DNA from: DATLZC01 sp037444005
GTDB lineage: Bacteria > Chloroflexota > Dehalococcoidia > DSTF01 > JACRBR01
Direction: 5' to 3'
DNA length: 23,501 nucleotides
NCBI GenBank assembly: GCA_037444005.1
Contig: JBBING010000034.1
Coordinates: 1-23,501 of the forward strand
A program made the position numbers and the translations under genes. This document shows positions 23,133-23,501 of the stretch, in pieces. Position 1 is the first letter of the stretch. Each line of letters begins with the position of its first letter. Under the pieces are notes generated by a model, which did no database searches, was not told the DNA's origin, and saw nothing but the letters and a program-made list of their open reading frames with translations.

Positions 23133-23276
23133 CTGCGTCTGTCTACTGCCTTCGCTATCCATAGGCGTGGAAAAAGCCCCCGGCCCGTCCGGCGAACCCG
23201 CGTCCTCGCGGGCCGGGACGGACCAGCAGGCCCTTATCCCCTGCGTTCGTTTCCCAACCTCGTCACGCGTACGCAG
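23133..23276 (-). ncRNA. Candidate structured leader RNA of the speD operon
   Basis: Read on the minus strand, GGUCCGUCC (23224-23216) pairs with GGACGGGCC (23191-23183, one G-U) around an inner CCCGCG-AGGA-CGCGGG hairpin (23212-23197). The stem continues imperfectly outward and ends in GGGGGCTTTTT. CTGCGT (23276-23271) can pair with ACGCAG at 23246-23241 or with a second copy at 23138-23133, so two folds compete. It resembles a riboswitch or attenuator leader, or a rod-like RNA of 6S type, but matches no class I can name. Confidence 0.45.
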
Positions 23277-23312
23277 TACGCCATCGGCCCTCGAACCGAG
23301 AGCACGCGGCGC

Positions 23313-23341
23313 ATAGTAGCACCCTCGCGCCCCCGACGCAA
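23313..23341 (-). promoter_or_regulatory. speD: Candidate promoter for the speD operon
   Basis: TTGCGT (23341-23336), 17-bp spacer, TACTAT (23318-23313), with the start expected near 23306. This would give a leader of about 260 nt before speD. The 23048-23464 stretch has no credible gene, only this promoter and the structured leader. Confidence 0.45.
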
Positions 23342-23464
23342 TCCATCCGCGCACCCCAGCGCCGCGGCGATTCGCAACCCCTCCAAACCCGAGACGCCTC
23401 CAGCCCATCGAGCCGCGTTCGCCGGTCGCGATTCGACGTCAGGGTCCGTAATGCCTCAAAAGTG

Positions 23465-23501
23465 ATGGTTACCCAAGGGGAGGCGATGCCTCAGAACCCC
23501 G
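23465..23501 (+). CDS. Possible start of a gene running off the right edge
   Basis: ATG 23465 and ATG 23486 are in one open frame to the window end (MVTQGEAMPQNP). AAGGGGAGG (23475-23483) lies only two bases before the second ATG, closer than ideal. The stretch GAGGC-GAT-GCCTC can also form a small hairpin. Too little is present to name a product or be sure it is coding. Confidence 0.3.
   Translation, partial: MVTQGEAMPQNP

Noticed and set aside
23160..23235. Considered as RNase P RNA, tmRNA, SRP RNA or a known SAM riboswitch
   Set aside because: None of the conserved sequence blocks of these RNAs is visible; only secondary structure supports it.

Overview
This 23.5 kb window is GC-rich bacterial chromosome with dense, mostly intact genes. 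I see no rRNA, tRNA, CRISPR array, insertion sequence or phage gene. High GC, mixed Shine-Dalgarno (SD) and apparently leaderless starts, many GTG starts, and the combination of lemA-htpX, ETF genes and a deoxyhypusine-synthase-like polyamine cluster suggest a Chloroflexota-type organism (perhaps Dehalococcoidia-related). An actinobacterium-like lineage is not excluded. The assignment rests on gene content only.

Left part (1-9300): a short MutY-like DNA glycosylase lacking the usual catalytic Glu, a metallo-beta-lactamase-fold hydrolase, a convergent GAF-GGDEF diguanylate cyclase, an M16 peptidase, then a run lemA-htpX-GNAT-thiE with overlapping or nearly abutting genes. Facing it on the minus strand is a two-gene unit: a seven-repeat beta-propeller protein followed by a short-chain dehydrogenase. 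thiE and the dehydrogenase gene share a CTAG at their stops.

Middle (9300-17160): a VTT/DedA-like membrane protein coupled to ispD; an MFS transporter convergent with ispD; a 32-residue membrane peptide gene with its own promoter and hairpin-rich 3' region; then on the minus strand etfB-etfA, a TIM-barrel-like protein with a poly-Glu tail, and a MerR regulator followed by a second MFS exporter. The MerR promoter carries a perfect dyad across its -35 box.

Right part (17160-23501): a secreted Slt70-like lytic transglycosylase divergent from an unrecognised 160-residue protein, a DinB-fold protein, and a tightly coupled polyamine operon speD - deoxyhypusine synthase-like - agmatinase behind a roughly 260-nt leader with strong predicted structure. 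No spermidine synthase is seen. The three genes could form a self-contained route to homospermidine if SpeD is a pyruvoyl arginine decarboxylase rather than an AdoMet decarboxylase. This operon and its leader are the best candidates for something new here.

A recurrent -10 element of the form TA(G/C)A(A/G/C)T followed by GG within a few bases precedes seven plus-strand genes, and related elements (TAAGAT, TAGACT, TACTAT) precede minus-strand genes. This lets several transcription units be placed with fair confidence.
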